A DNA stretch of 64,000 bases, from contig NZ_CP147247.1 in NCBI RefSeq assembly GCF_002140975.2, positions 868,001-932,000 on the forward strand, given 5' to 3'. This document shows positions 46,336-55,036 of this stretch, piece after piece; position 1 is the stretch's first letter, and each line of letters begins with the position of its first letter. The DNA comes from Enterococcus sp. 9E7_DIV0242 (GTDB taxonomy: Bacteria; Bacillota; Bacilli; Lactobacillales; Enterococcaceae). The notes beneath the pieces were generated by a model. That model was given only the letters and a program-made list of their open reading frames with translations, ran no database searches and was not told the origin of the DNA. A program made the position numbers and the translations under genes.

Positions 46336-47574
46336 ATGAAGCGGGTAGTCATAACCGGCCTGGGAGCAGTAACTCCCCTCGGTAATACAGTAAAAGAATA
46401 TTGGCAACGCCTGAAAAGCGGTGAACTAGGCATTGGAAAAATCACAAAATTTATTTCTGAGGAAATCGGCGTCTCTTTAACCGGTGAAGTAAAAGATTTT
46501 GATCCGAGCCATGTATTAGATCGAAAAGAACAGAAACGGATGGACTTATTCTCGCAATATGGCTTAACAGCTGCTTTAGAAGCTTGGGAAATGAGTGGTT
46601 TGACAGATGCCTCGATCGACCCTAAACGGTTGGGTGTTATTGTCGGCAGCGGCATTGGAGGCATGACGACCCTCCAAGACCAAGTTCGCGTGATGGACAA
46701 CAAAGGCCCAAAACGTGTTACCCCATTTTTTGTTCCTATGGTCATTGCAAACATGGCATCTGGAAATATCTCTATTCGTCTAGGCGCCAAAGGCACTTCA
46801 CAGACGATTGTCACAGCTTGCGCTTCCGCAACTAATGCAATAGGTGAAGCGTTTCGGGCAATCAAGTATGGAACAGCAGATATCATGGTAACAGGTGGAA
46901 CTGAAGCGACGATCTGTGAAATCGGTATCGCCGGCTTTGCCGCATTGAATGCGTTGAATACAACAGATGATCCGACACGTGCTTCGATTCCTTTCGATAA
47001 AGAGCGCAAGGGCTTTGTGATGGGTGAAGGTGCGGGTATGCTTGTATTGGAAGAACTGGAACACGCGAAAAAGCGCGGCGCTACTATTTTAGGTGAAATC
47101 GTTGGGTATGGCAGCAACTGTGATGCCAGTCATATGACGGCACCACTAAAAGATGGCAGTGGTGCAGCAGATGCGATGCTGATGGCCATAAACGAAGCAG
47201 GAATAACAGCGGAAAACATTGGCTATATCAATGCCCATGGCACATCTACACCAGCAAATGATGCGGCTGAAACCACAGCGATCAAACGTGTATTTGGCGC
47301 GCAAGCAGCTCAAGTCCCTATTTCAAGTACAAAAAGTATGACTGGTCACCTTTTAGGAGCTGCTGGCGGAATTGAAGCAATTGCCTGTGTGAAAACATTA
47401 CAAGAGGGTCTTGCCCATCCAACTATCGGTTATGAAGTACCCGATCCTGAATGCGATTTAGACTATTTAACGGAGGGTGCTCGTACTGTTCAAGCTGAAT
47501 ATGCAATCAGCAATTCATTCGGATTCGGCGGTCACAATGCCGTAATTTGCTTAAAGAAATGGAGAGACGAATAA
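46336..47574 (+). CDS. fabO: Beta-ketoacyl-ACP synthase II, FabO type
   Basis: A 412-aa condensing enzyme of fatty-acid elongation. The Cys-His-His triad is Cys162 (VTACASATN), His301 (INAHGTSTP) and His338 (MTGHLLGAAGG), with SFGFGGHN near the end. In Enterococcus faecalis the FabF paralogue adjacent to FabN is called FabO and elongates the cis-3-decenoyl intermediate toward unsaturated fatty acids. I assign fabO from the direct fabN neighbour, one base away, and the FabT sites; the sequence itself only shows KAS II. Confidence 0.93.
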   Translation: MKRVVITGLGAVTPLGNTVKEYWQRLKSGELGIGKITKFISEEIGVSLTGEVKDFDPSHVLDRKEQKRMDLFSQYGLTAALEAWEMSGLTDASIDPKRLGVIVGSGIGGMTTLQDQVRVMDNKGPKRVTPFFVPMVIANMASGNISIRLGAKGTSQTIVTACASATNAIGEAFRAIKYGTADIMVTGGTEATICEIGIAGFAALNALNTTDDPTRASIPFDKERKGFVMGEGAGMLVLEELEHAKKRGATILGEIVGYGSNCDASHMTAPLKDGSGAADAMLMAINEAGITAENIGYINAHGTSTPANDAAETTAIKRVFGAQAAQVPISSTKSMTGHLLGAAGGIEAIACVKTLQEGLAHPTIGYEVPDPECDLDYLTEGARTVQAEYAISNSFGFGGHNAVICLKKWRDE

Positions 47575-47575
47575 G

Positions 47576-48010
47576 ATGGAAAAAGTAATGACTGTAACAG
47601 AAATTATGGATTTGATTCCTAATAGATACCCAATTTGTTTTATTGACTATGTGGATGAAATCATTACAGATAAGAAGATTGTCGCAACCAAGAATGTGAC
47701 GATCAATGAAGAATTTTTCCAAGGACATTTCCCTGGAAATCCAACGATGCCAGGTGTTCTAATTATCGAAGCACTTGCGCAGGTAGGTTCTATTTTGATT
47801 TTGAAAATGGATCGATTCAAGGGAGAAACTGCCTATATAGGAGGCATCAACAAAGCGAAATTCCGACAAAAGGTCGTTCCCGGTGATGTCTTGAAGCTTC
47901 ATTTTGAGATCGTAAAAATGCGTGATTTCGTTGGAATCGGTCAGGCAACTGCTTATGTAGACGATAAAAAAGTTTGTGAATGCGAGCTGACATTTATCGT
48001 AGGTAGATAA
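47576..48010 (+). CDS. fabN: 3-hydroxyacyl-ACP dehydratase, FabN (FabZ-like)
   Basis: A 144-aa hot-dog-fold dehydratase. The catalytic His51 lies in GHFPGNPTMPG and Glu65 in IIEALAQVG; IPNRYPICFIDYVDEI opens the family domain. In E. faecalis, FabN of this class also isomerises trans-2 to cis-3-decenoyl-ACP and thus begins unsaturated fatty-acid synthesis, doing the work of FabA. FabN and FabZ are alike in sequence, so the assignment rests on pairing with fabO. There is no further fab gene here, so it is a stand-alone two-gene operon. Confidence 0.9.
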   Translation: MEKVMTVTEIMDLIPNRYPICFIDYVDEIITDKKIVATKNVTINEEFFQGHFPGNPTMPGVLIIEALAQVGSILILKMDRFKGETAYIGGINKAKFRQKVVPGDVLKLHFEIVKMRDFVGIGQATAYVDDKKVCECELTFIVGR

Positions 48011-48094
48011 TTAATTCAATTTGCCTTTCAATTAGATAGTTGCTAACAGCTTCTATCCCCTTTAGCAAAAGAGTTCTTTTATACCACAAAAAAG

Positions 48095-48136
48095 TCGGAA
48101 GTGGCTGCCTTAAATCACGCAGCTACTTCCGATTTT
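48095..48136. terminator. Bidirectional terminator after fabN
   Basis: TCGGAAGTGGCTGC / GCAGCTACTTCCGA with ATTTTCATTTT on the plus side and TTTTTTG on the minus side. Confidence 0.85.
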
Positions 48137-48155
48137 CATTTTATTTCAAGCTAAT

Positions 48156-49406
48156 TTAAATTGTCTCTTCTATTCCCTGACTTTTTTTGCTCATGACCTT
48201 ATATACACCACATAACAGCAAACCAGCAATATTTAGCGCAGCTGCAATCAGGAAAGCATTTTGATAAGAACCATCCTGCTGTAAAACACTTCGCATGACC
48301 GTTGGGCCAAAATAGCCCGCTAATGCAAAGCCAATAAACATTATGCCATAATTGACACTATTGTTCTTCCCACCAAACTGATCTGCGGTAAACCCAGGGA
48401 AAATCCCCATAAAGGCGCCAAAACAACTTCCCACAATAGATACACCCACATAAAACAAAATGGTTGCGCCTTCTACTGTAAAATAGAGACAGGTAACGCC
48501 TACAATCGAAAACAAGCAAGCAATCAGCAATGTATTGATGCGACCGATCCGGTCAGACAAGTAACCAGCGATGATTCGACCAAAGGAATTGAAAAGTGCA
48601 AGAATAGATACTGCTGAACTGGCAGCTAGCATATCCAAGCCTACCATACTTTGAGCAATTCCGGAGGCTTGAGAAATCACCATCATTCCACTAAATGCGC
48701 CACAGGTCAGTAAAATGATCATCACATAAAACACAGGTGTCTGCATCATTTGGCGCCAATTTTTATCTTGGCTGTTTGCCTGTCCCCCCATTTTAGGCGG
48801 CTGCCAACCGGCCGGAGTATATCCCTCTGGCGGACGACTGACAAAGAATGAACAGCCTAAAATCAAAACTAGAAAAACACCACCAATCAGCTTGAAGGCT
48901 GTTGTCGCACTTGATTGTTCAACGATCAAGGTTACTAGAGGGGATATCACAACAGCGCTTAATCCATAAACCGCTGTGGCAAGACCACCGACTAGTCCAC
49001 GCTTGTCTGGGAAATATTTAACAACAGTAGAAATCGTGCAGCCATATGCCATCCCCAAGCCCAAACCGCTGACCAAGCCATAACTTACTAATAAAAATCC
49101 GACACTGCCAGCAAAACCGGATAAAACCAAACCGCCTGCAAACAGAAAACCACCAATAAAAATAACATTTCTAGGACCAAAGCGGTCGTTAAACCAACCA
49201 CCGGTAATCATGGTAATCGGACCAACAGAATTTGCTACCGTGTAAACCAATGCTAAGTCAGCAGAAGTGACGGAGGCACCCGTTAATGTCGTTAAATACT
49301 CTGCCATTGAGGAAGCAAATACACTCCATGAATAGATAGAGCCTAAGCAAAGATTGATAATACAACAAGCAATTAAAACCAGCCATCTTTTTTTCTCAAT
49401 AGTCAT
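48156..49406 (-). CDS. Major facilitator transporter, OxlT-like
   Basis: A 416-aa transporter with twelve membrane segments. It begins with RWLVLIACCIINLCLGSIYSWSVFA, the typical first helix of the oxalate/formate antiporter group, and carries GGWFNDRFGPRNVIF between helices two and three and GYLSDRIGRINTL between helices eight and nine. The ATG at 49406 follows AGGAGGGG. It is encoded ten bases after the flavin reductase, so the two probably share a substrate, perhaps an unsaturated carboxylate and its reduced product. Confidence 0.88.
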   Translation of the reverse strand: MTIEKKRWLVLIACCIINLCLGSIYSWSVFASSMAEYLTTLTGASVTSADLALVYTVANSVGPITMITGGWFNDRFGPRNVIFIGGFLFAGGLVLSGFAGSVGFLLVSYGLVSGLGLGMAYGCTISTVVKYFPDKRGLVGGLATAVYGLSAVVISPLVTLIVEQSSATTAFKLIGGVFLVLILGCSFFVSRPPEGYTPAGWQPPKMGGQANSQDKNWRQMMQTPVFYVMIILLTCGAFSGMMVISQASGIAQSMVGLDMLAASSAVSILALFNSFGRIIAGYLSDRIGRINTLLIACLFSIVGVTCLYFTVEGATILFYVGVSIVGSCFGAFMGIFPGFTADQFGGKNNSVNYGIMFIGFALAGYFGPTVMRSVLQQDGSYQNAFLIAAALNIAGLLLCGVYKVMSKKSQGIEETI

Positions 49407-49416
49407 TGTGCCCCTC

Positions 49417-51363
49417 CTAAATATCCATCGCAGCATGATAGCCTTGATAAACCGCAGTAGTAATCGTTGATGCTCGTACAACATCGCCTATTTCAACAAC
49501 ATACGGAGCTGCGTCGATCAACTCTTCTGCGACTGAACGGTTTGGACGCTGACCAACGGCAACCACCACTGATTCTGCTGGAATCAATACTTCGTTGCCT
49601 TCTGGATCTTTACACACAAGACCTTCTGACGTGATTTTCATTCCTTGATAACCTGTCTTGATCGTCACATCTTTTGCTAGTTCTTGAAGAAGCAAGGGAC
49701 GATAACGAACATTGGCATCCGGTGCTACTTCTGCTCTCATTTCAACAACAGTCGCTTTTTTTCCTTGGCGAGCAAAATGAACAGCCGCTTCACAACCTGC
49801 TAGTCCGCCTCCCAAGACAACAACTGTATCCTTTATTTTGTTCGTTTGCTTATGATAATCGTTGATCAACACAACATTTTCCCCTGAAATCCCTTCAATA
49901 GCTGGAATAATTGGTGAGGAGCCAGCCGCTACAATCAACGCATCCGGTGCTTCCGCTTCAACGATTTTCTTAGTTGCCGGTGTATTCAAACGAATAGTCA
50001 CGCCAAGATTTTCCGCTTGTTTGGCAAAAGTTTGTCCTAATTGATACATCTCATACTTAAATGGAATCGCTTCTTCACAATTCAGAATTCCACCAAGTTC
50101 ATTTTCCTTCTCAAACAGGATAACTTCGTGTCCACGCTGAGCAGCAGTCTTAGCAGCCTCCAAGCCGCCCGGTCCACCTCCGACAACAACGACCTTTTTC
50201 TTTTGTGGGGCAAGACCAATCTCTGACCCTTCCAATTCCCGACCAATCAATGGATTAACAGTACACCGGCGAGTCGTCGTCTGCGCGCGTTCTGCCATAC
50301 AAACAAAACAGCGTAAACAATGAACAATATCTTCTTCCTTGTTTTCCATGACTTTTCTTGGTAAAAACGGATCAGCTAACAATGCGCGTGCCATTTCCAC
50401 TATGTCTGCTTTTCCAGAAGCTATGATTTCTTCCATATGCTCCGGATCATTTAATCCACCGATTGTTGCAACTGGTTTCGATACATGCTTCTTGATTTCA
50501 GCAGCTAAATAAACATTCGTTCCATGTTCTGTAAACATGGATGGATGTGTAATACCAAAGGTCCCTTGATATGTTCCAGCAGATACATGAATCAAGTCCA
50601 CGTAATCCTCAACCATTTTGGCAATCTTAACCCCTTCGTCTAGCTCATAGCCGCCCTCAACAAATTCCGATCCGCTCATTCGGAACTCAATAGGGAAGCC
50701 TTCGCCAACTGCATTTCTGACACTTGTCAACACTTCAATGGCAAAACGACAGCGGTTTTCCAAACTTCCACTGTACTGATCGTCTCGTTTATTGAAAAGT
50801 GGTGAAAGGAATTGATTGATCAACCAGCCATGACCGCCATGCACCATCACCATTTCAAAGCCGGCCCGTTTCGCTAAGCCTGCTGCTTCTCCATAAGCAG
50901 CAACGATTTCATCGATTTTTTCCTGAGTCAAAGGTTGAACCTTGACACCATCTGCTCGAACAGCTGGTGAAACACCCCATTGTGCTAAAGATTGTTTCTT
51001 ATTTTTATCAGCCAAATAAGTACCGGCAAATTGTCCGGAATGTGACAGCTCGACACTTGGAATCGATCCATGACGTCGAATGCCATCTGCAGTATAAGTC
51101 GCACTTGCCAATGATCCAGGGATACTCAAGTCCAGATGATACGCATGGGAACCGTCTGTTTCCCCGTGTACCATTACTTCTGAGACCGTCACCGCGCCGG
51201 CTCCCCCTTTTGCACGCAACTCATAAAATGCTTTTGAAGCTGGTCCGATACAGAAATCAGCAGTAATATCAGTCCCTCCCATCGGGGCCGAAAACATTCG
51301 GTTTCTAAAATTCACCTTCCCAATTTGAATCGGTTTTGATAGATGAGGATATTTTCTTTTCAT
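49417..51363 (-). CDS. Enoate-reductase-like flavoenzyme (Old Yellow Enzyme, 4Fe-4S, FAD)
   Basis: A 648-aa three-domain oxidoreductase. The N-terminal FMN barrel (1-345) has NRMFSAPMG, VHGGHGWLINQFLSPLFNKRDD and a substrate-site EFRMSGSEFVEGG. A cysteine cluster CLRCFVCMAERAQTTTRRC (about 350-370) ligates 4Fe-4S. The C-terminal half (about 385-648) has two dinucleotide folds (VVVVGGGPGGLEAA and VVVLGGGLAGCEAA). This build is that of 2,4-dienoyl-CoA reductase, 2-enoate reductase and the bile-acid enzymes BaiCD/BaiH. It probably reduces an activated C=C bond with NAD(P)H in anaerobic metabolism. The substrate cannot be read. Confidence 0.9.
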   Translation of the reverse strand: MKRKYPHLSKPIQIGKVNFRNRMFSAPMGGTDITADFCIGPASKAFYELRAKGGAGAVTVSEVMVHGETDGSHAYHLDLSIPGSLASATYTADGIRRHGSIPSVELSHSGQFAGTYLADKNKKQSLAQWGVSPAVRADGVKVQPLTQEKIDEIVAAYGEAAGLAKRAGFEMVMVHGGHGWLINQFLSPLFNKRDDQYSGSLENRCRFAIEVLTSVRNAVGEGFPIEFRMSGSEFVEGGYELDEGVKIAKMVEDYVDLIHVSAGTYQGTFGITHPSMFTEHGTNVYLAAEIKKHVSKPVATIGGLNDPEHMEEIIASGKADIVEMARALLADPFLPRKVMENKEEDIVHCLRCFVCMAERAQTTTRRCTVNPLIGRELEGSEIGLAPQKKKVVVVGGGPGGLEAAKTAAQRGHEVILFEKENELGGILNCEEAIPFKYEMYQLGQTFAKQAENLGVTIRLNTPATKKIVEAEAPDALIVAAGSSPIIPAIEGISGENVVLINDYHKQTNKIKDTVVVLGGGLAGCEAAVHFARQGKKATVVEMRAEVAPDANVRYRPLLLQELAKDVTIKTGYQGMKITSEGLVCKDPEGNEVLIPAESVVVAVGQRPNRSVAEELIDAAPYVVEIGDVVRASTITTAVYQGYHAAMDI

Positions 51364-51378
51364 AACTCCACTCCTTGC

Positions 51379-51396
51379 TTGTTAAATACTTAACAA
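51379..51396. promoter_or_regulatory. Candidate LysR operator before the enoate-reductase gene
   Basis: TTGTTAAATACTTAACAA: perfect 7-bp arms around four bases, directly in front of the ribosome site, with the T-N11-A style of LysR sites. Confidence 0.5.
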
Positions 51397-51458
51397 TATT
51401 TTCACTTTAACAATAGCATAGAAATGGTTCTGTTCCGTAACAACAAAAACAATGTACC

Positions 51459-52340
51459 TTACCGCTTTTCGTTACAATCAAGTAAGTGTTTTTTTAGTAA
51501 TTCAACATGTTGAAACTTCTCAACAGACTGAGGATAAATCATGTATATATCCCAGTTTATAGGATATTCGAGAGGGATCAAACGTAAGTCATTCATCTCA
51601 AAATCATCCACCGAAAAATCAAGAACAATTCCTATTCCCTGCTTGCTTTGGCATAATTTATAAAGTAGGTGACTATCCTCGGTTAATCCAACAATCGATA
51701 CTTCTATGTTATGTTTTTCACAATATTTTTTAAACTCATGATAGATTCGATAATTTTGGTTTAGGATAACAATGCGCTCATTTTCTAAGTCTCTTGGCGT
51801 GATCCTTTCTTTCATGTATAAAGGATGTCCATTGTATACCAGCACTCTAGTATCCTTTCTAGCAATAAAGACCTCTTCCACACCTTCCAGTTCAGTTTTT
51901 CCAATCACTAGTCCAGCATTTGCCTGACGCATATGAATGTTGCTTTTTACCTTGTCATTTGCCATTTCACTCCACGATATTTCAATTTCCTGATGTGCAT
52001 TGATAAAATCAGCAATTTCACCAAAAGGCAGTGCATTAAGTGAACCTCTGGCACAATGAAGGGTCAATTTATTCTCTCGTTCATTTTCTCGTTGGATCGC
52101 CGCATCAATAATGCCGAACTGCTCCAATAATTCTTGGCTATGCTCATAAAGAATATCTGCGCTTCGCAACGGAGCGACACCTTTCGCACTCCGTAAAAAA
52201 AGTGAGGTATTTAGCTCATTTTCCAACTTATTGATGATCCTGCCAACTCCTTGTGCAGTCAGATACAGCTCTTTTGCAGCTTGATTCATACTTTTCAACT
52301 GATAAACCTTTTGGAAACACTTTAGTTCCTCAAAATTCAT
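51459..52340 (-). CDS. LysR-family regulator
   Basis: A 293-aa regulator. The N-terminal helix-turn-helix reads LKCFQKVYQLKSMNQAAKELYLTAQGVGRIINKLENELNTSLF. The C-terminal effector domain (about 90-293) has two alpha/beta lobes; GNGHPLY-like and KLCQSKQGIGIVLDF stretches are typical. It lies 95 bp upstream of the enoate-reductase gene in the same direction, with a palindrome in that gap, so it probably activates that unit in response to its substrate. Confidence 0.92.
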   Translation of the reverse strand: MNFEELKCFQKVYQLKSMNQAAKELYLTAQGVGRIINKLENELNTSLFLRSAKGVAPLRSADILYEHSQELLEQFGIIDAAIQRENERENKLTLHCARGSLNALPFGEIADFINAHQEIEISWSEMANDKVKSNIHMRQANAGLVIGKTELEGVEEVFIARKDTRVLVYNGHPLYMKERITPRDLENERIVILNQNYRIYHEFKKYCEKHNIEVSIVGLTEDSHLLYKLCQSKQGIGIVLDFSVDDFEMNDLRLIPLEYPINWDIYMIYPQSVEKFQHVELLKKHLLDCNEKR

Positions 52341-52572
52341 TTTTCCACTCCTTTTAGATATTCTTTCTTTATCCTATGATTCTTGTTCGATTTCTCTACT
52401 TATAATTATACCTGATGCCTCACATGATAACCTATTCTAACAGAAACATACAAATAAGATCGAGATTATGATGATACTCTTTCATGCACTGATGAGCTTT
52501 AGTTTATCTGAAGAACGTTCTATTACTTTTGAAATTCCTCTAGACTCATCGTTTTTGAGAATACAAATTGGT

Positions 52573-52896
52573 TTATACGGGATCAAAAGGATTTTCATTA
52601 GAAACTATTTCCTGTATTATGACTAATGGATCTGAAATCAGTTCATATTTTTCATCCTCTGGGTAAGTAACAGCGATTTCAGGATTATTTCCAGCAAAGT
52701 ATTTCATGGACTCCATATCTTCCCATATCGAACATAAAAAGAAATGGCAGTATTCTCCTTGATCAACAACTTTTAAAAAGGTGTTTAAGTTCCCTCTCGT
52801 ATTTTTTGTTTCTTCCACTCCAGTGATTAATTCATATTCATAAAATCCTTGTTTGTGCTTTATTGGGACAGCTCCATGCCATGTTCTTGAAATCAT
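52573..52896 (-). CDS. Antibiotic-biosynthesis-monooxygenase-like (ABM) small protein
   Basis: A 107-aa protein with the dimeric alpha/beta-barrel style: ISRTWHGAVPIKHKQGFYEYE at the start, HFFLCSIWEDMESMKYFAGNNPEIAVTYPEDEKYELIS in the middle and end. Members are small cofactor-free oxygenases or ligand-binding proteins. It is the first gene of the AT-rich accessory stretch and has its own ribosome site (AAGGAGA). Its activity is unknown. Confidence 0.65.
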   Translation of the reverse strand: MISRTWHGAVPIKHKQGFYEYELITGVEETKNTRGNLNTFLKVVDQGEYCHFFLCSIWEDMESMKYFAGNNPEIAVTYPEDEKYELISDPLVIIQEIVSNENPFDPV

Positions 52897-52962
52897 TTTT
52901 TCTCCTTCCTTCTTATCGTTTTTGGTTTTGGATCATGCTGCTGGTCCAGCTGCCAGATTCGA

Positions 52963-53295
52963 TTACTGATCGTTTTTGATAATTTCTTCTATATGCTTTA
53001 GTACGTCTACCAGAACCTCACCTGTCCATCCTTCTTCTTCTTCAGAACCATCCAGTCTAGTAGTAGTTTTAAAATTTTTTTTAAATGCATTCAATCCATA
53101 CTTTTCATGATTCTTTTTACCCGTCACCATTCCTAAATTATCATTACTTCCAAATTTATAATATATATTGTATCCATTTTCATCATTCAATGAACCTTTA
53201 TATCTATCTGTTTTCAAAAAATTATACTCAGAAAAATCCTTACATATTCCTTTCATCAATTCTATTATGTGTAATTCATTTTCAGAATGTTCCAT
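52963..53295 (-). CDS. Hypothetical 110-aa protein
   Basis: Not recognised. An acidic soluble protein beginning EHSENELHIIELMKGICKDFSEYNF, with a central GYNIYYKFGSNDNLG and ending in a helical stretch (GEVLVDVLKHIEEIIKNDQ). A ribosome site AAGGAGGAG precedes the ATG. The small single-domain form and neighbours are consistent with an immunity or accessory cassette gene, but there is no direct evidence. Confidence 0.55.
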   Translation of the reverse strand: MEHSENELHIIELMKGICKDFSEYNFLKTDRYKGSLNDENGYNIYYKFGSNDNLGMVTGKKNHEKYGLNAFKKNFKTTTRLDGSEEEEGWTGEVLVDVLKHIEEIIKNDQ

Positions 53296-53380
53296 AATAC
53301 TACTCCTCCTTCAGTTACTGATCGTTTCTAAGAAGCCGAACTATTCTCAGCTTCAGGGAATTTCACAGTTCGTCTTTATA

Positions 53381-53422
53381 AAAATTCTCCTGGAAGATCC
53401 GCAGCTGCTTCCGGAGAATTTT
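53381..53422 (-). terminator. Terminator of the 74-aa membrane-protein gene
   Basis: AAAATTCTCC-tGGAAG / CTTCC-GGAGAATTTT, a long stem, followed on the minus strand by TTTTTATA. Confidence 0.8.
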
Positions 53423-53454
53423 CTTCCATTTTACGAACGATCCTTTTTGAGAAA

Positions 53455-53679
53455 CTAATTTCTATTTTGAAATTCTAGCACGATTAGTCCACCTTGAAAC
53501 AAAATAATAATTATTACACCAACAAAACTTAGAGTGGCTGAAGATAAGAGCAAAAGAAAATTTATTACAACCGCTGCTGACTGAATGACTATACCCTTAT
53601 TATTGTTGTTCAATTTATAGCCATAATAACTACCTGTAACACCTAAAGTAATTGAAACTATAAATAGTACTAAATTCAT
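53455..53679 (-). CDS. Small two- or three-segment membrane protein
   Basis: A 74-aa hydrophobic protein: segments at about 2-20 and 31-67, separated by a polar loop KLNNNNKGI. It is not recognised. It starts after AGGAGGAG and follows the PD-(D/E)xK-like gene by 30 bp in the same direction, with a terminator behind, so the two form a small unit. A role as membrane partner or immunity protein is conceivable but unproven. Confidence 0.55.
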   Translation of the reverse strand: MNLVLFIVSITLGVTGSYYGYKLNNNNKGIVIQSAAVVINFLLLLSSATLSFVGVIIIILFQGGLIVLEFQNRN

Positions 53680-53709
53680 TTTAATAACTCCTCCTATTGA
53701 TTGATTTTC

Positions 53710-54168
53710 TTACGGTTTCATGTTGTTCTCTATAAATGAAAATTCTTCTGGCTTATTTTTTTCAAGTATTCTCTTTGCTACATTCGCGTTACCATATTTC
53801 TTAGAATAATCTTCAATATAATGTACGAAAAAATCTACAGGCTCTTTTTCTTTTTGAACATCCAAATAGCTCCCTTTTCGTACTACAACTATTAAATCAT
53901 CAAATTTTTGTGAATCATTTATAATTATGTTTGTACGTATTTTGGAATCAAATAGCTTTACCTCTACCTTTTTCCCCTCTTTTTTTCCATCAAATCCTTC
54001 ATTCCTCTTATTTTTTTCTAACACCAAATCTTTATGGATCTGGCAAGCTATCCATTCACCAATAGCACCACTTCCATTTCTATTTTGAACTACACCTTCG
54101 AGTTCATCTAATGCATCAAAATATTTTTTTACTATTTCCATTTCATTCTTCTTAACACGTTTTGCCAT
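53710..54168 (-). CDS. 152-aa protein with PD-(D/E)xK nuclease-like motif
   Basis: A basic, soluble protein. After an N-terminal helix comes GSGAIGEWIACQIHKDL, then NEGFDGKKEGKKVEVKLFDSK. The Asp in GFDG followed by the ExK triad in VEVKL has the order and spacing of the PD-(D/E)xK nuclease core, with the preceding GExxA helix common in restriction-enzyme-like families. It is unlikely to be a complete restriction system, as no methyltransferase is nearby. It could be a defence effector, a mobile-element nuclease or an inactive relative. Followed by a small membrane protein. Confidence 0.5.
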   Translation of the reverse strand: MAKRVKKNEMEIVKKYFDALDELEGVVQNRNGSGAIGEWIACQIHKDLVLEKNKRNEGFDGKKEGKKVEVKLFDSKIRTNIIINDSQKFDDLIVVVRKGSYLDVQKEKEPVDFFVHYIEDYSKKYGNANVAKRILEKNKPEEFSFIENNMKP

Positions 54169-54202
54169 TTTTTCCTCCTAACCAGTTCTAATGCATGCAG
54201 CA

Positions 54203-54306
54203 TTGACAATATATCATTTATAAATTACCATTAAAGTAGTTATTACTCTACTCAAACTGAGTAATACTCCTTTTTGGCTGTCTCAATTTTGAGAGAGCCT
54301 TTTTCT
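54203..54306 (+). ncRNA. Candidate small RNA with orphan promoter and terminator
   Basis: TTGACA (54203-54208), a 17-base spacer and TACCAT (54226-54231) resemble a sigma-A promoter. About 10 bases later come a hairpin TATTACTC / GAGTAATA (54241-54266) and a terminator GGCT-g-TCTCAA / TTGAGA-g-AGCC with TTTTT (54276-54305). No gene lies on the plus strand. The predicted transcript would be about 70 nt. Confidence 0.4.
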
Positions 54307-54333
54307 GTTCTCAAAAACGACGTTTTTGAGAAC
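54307..54333. repeat. 27-bp perfect palindrome, member of a recurring motif
   Basis: GTTCTCAAAAACG-A-CGTTTTTGAGAAC. Its half-site TTTTTGAGAA recurs near 52552, 53444 and 59928 and, less well (TTTTTGAAAA), near 61672, always between accessory genes. Confidence 0.7.
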
Positions 54334-54436
54334 ATTCCCTCAGAGTTATCAACCTTAGTTGCTCGAAATGAGCTTAGAATCCTTCTCTCACAAACGTAAG
54401 TTTACGAAATTTTGATAATGCTATAAGTTTTGGTCA

Positions 54437-55036
54437 CTATTCCAGCTGCTTCCTTATTTTATAGATAGTTGGTCGCGACACGCCTGTTTCTTCTGAGATC
54501 CTTTTTATTGGACGCCCATCTTCTAACATTTCTAGAATTTTGAAATACGTTATTCTCTTTTGTGGATCTTTTGCATCATGAGTATATGTTGTCGGTCTGC
54601 CCTTATATACCCCTTTTTCCTTAGCAATCTCTATTCCTTGTCTCTGCCGTTCTCTAATCGACCGACGTTCGCTTTCTGCCTGGTACTTGTATAATTCCAG
54701 AATTAAATTATTCAGCAGCTGGCGTAAGTTTTCATCTTGTATATCTTTAAAAGAAGGAAGGTTGAGAATTTGGACAGTCACTCTTTCCTTCTTTAGAGTA
54801 TCCATTGTTTCTGTCAATTCTCTACTATTCCTTCCCAGCCGGTCCAATTCTGTTACAACAACGATATCGCCTTTTCTAATATATTTAAGCAGCTCTTGAA
54901 ATTTTGGCCGGTTGGTATCTTTCCCACTTAACTTGTCTTCAAAAATCAGATCCACATTTTCAGCTTTTAATTTTTCATGCTGACGATCAAATTTTTGATC
55001 CTTGGTCGATACTCTGACATATCCGATTTTTGCCAT
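54437..55036 (-). CDS. Serine recombinase (resolvase/invertase family)
   Basis: A 199-aa small serine recombinase. The catalytic Ser10 lies in IGYVRVSTKDQ; the conserved arginines are in VTELDRLGRNSREL and ESERRSIRERQRQGIE. The long E helix leads to a C-terminal helix-turn-helix (KRISEETGVSRPTIYKIRKQL). Length is normal for resolvases and DNA invertases of Gram-positive plasmids and transposons. No transposase is nearby. Copies of TAAGTTTTG lie just beyond its 3' end (54424) and upstream of it (55251 and 55311), which may be part of recombination sites. It is the best sign of DNA mobility here. Confidence 0.93.
   Translation of the reverse strand: MAKIGYVRVSTKDQKFDRQHEKLKAENVDLIFEDKLSGKDTNRPKFQELLKYIRKGDIVVVTELDRLGRNSRELTETMDTLKKERVTVQILNLPSFKDIQDENLRQLLNNLILELYKYQAESERRSIRERQRQGIEIAKEKGVYKGRPTTYTHDAKDPQKRITYFKILEMLEDGRPIKRISEETGVSRPTIYKIRKQLE

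Noticed and set aside
46332..47117. Long minus-strand open frame opposite fabO
   Set aside because: Antisense shadow of a strongly conserved condensing-enzyme gene; no ribosome site and unnatural composition.
52963..54168. Classical toxin-antitoxin or CBASS/Thoeris operon in the accessory region
   Set aside because: No cyclase, SIR2, recognised toxin or antitoxin fold could be supported; only isolated candidates are present.
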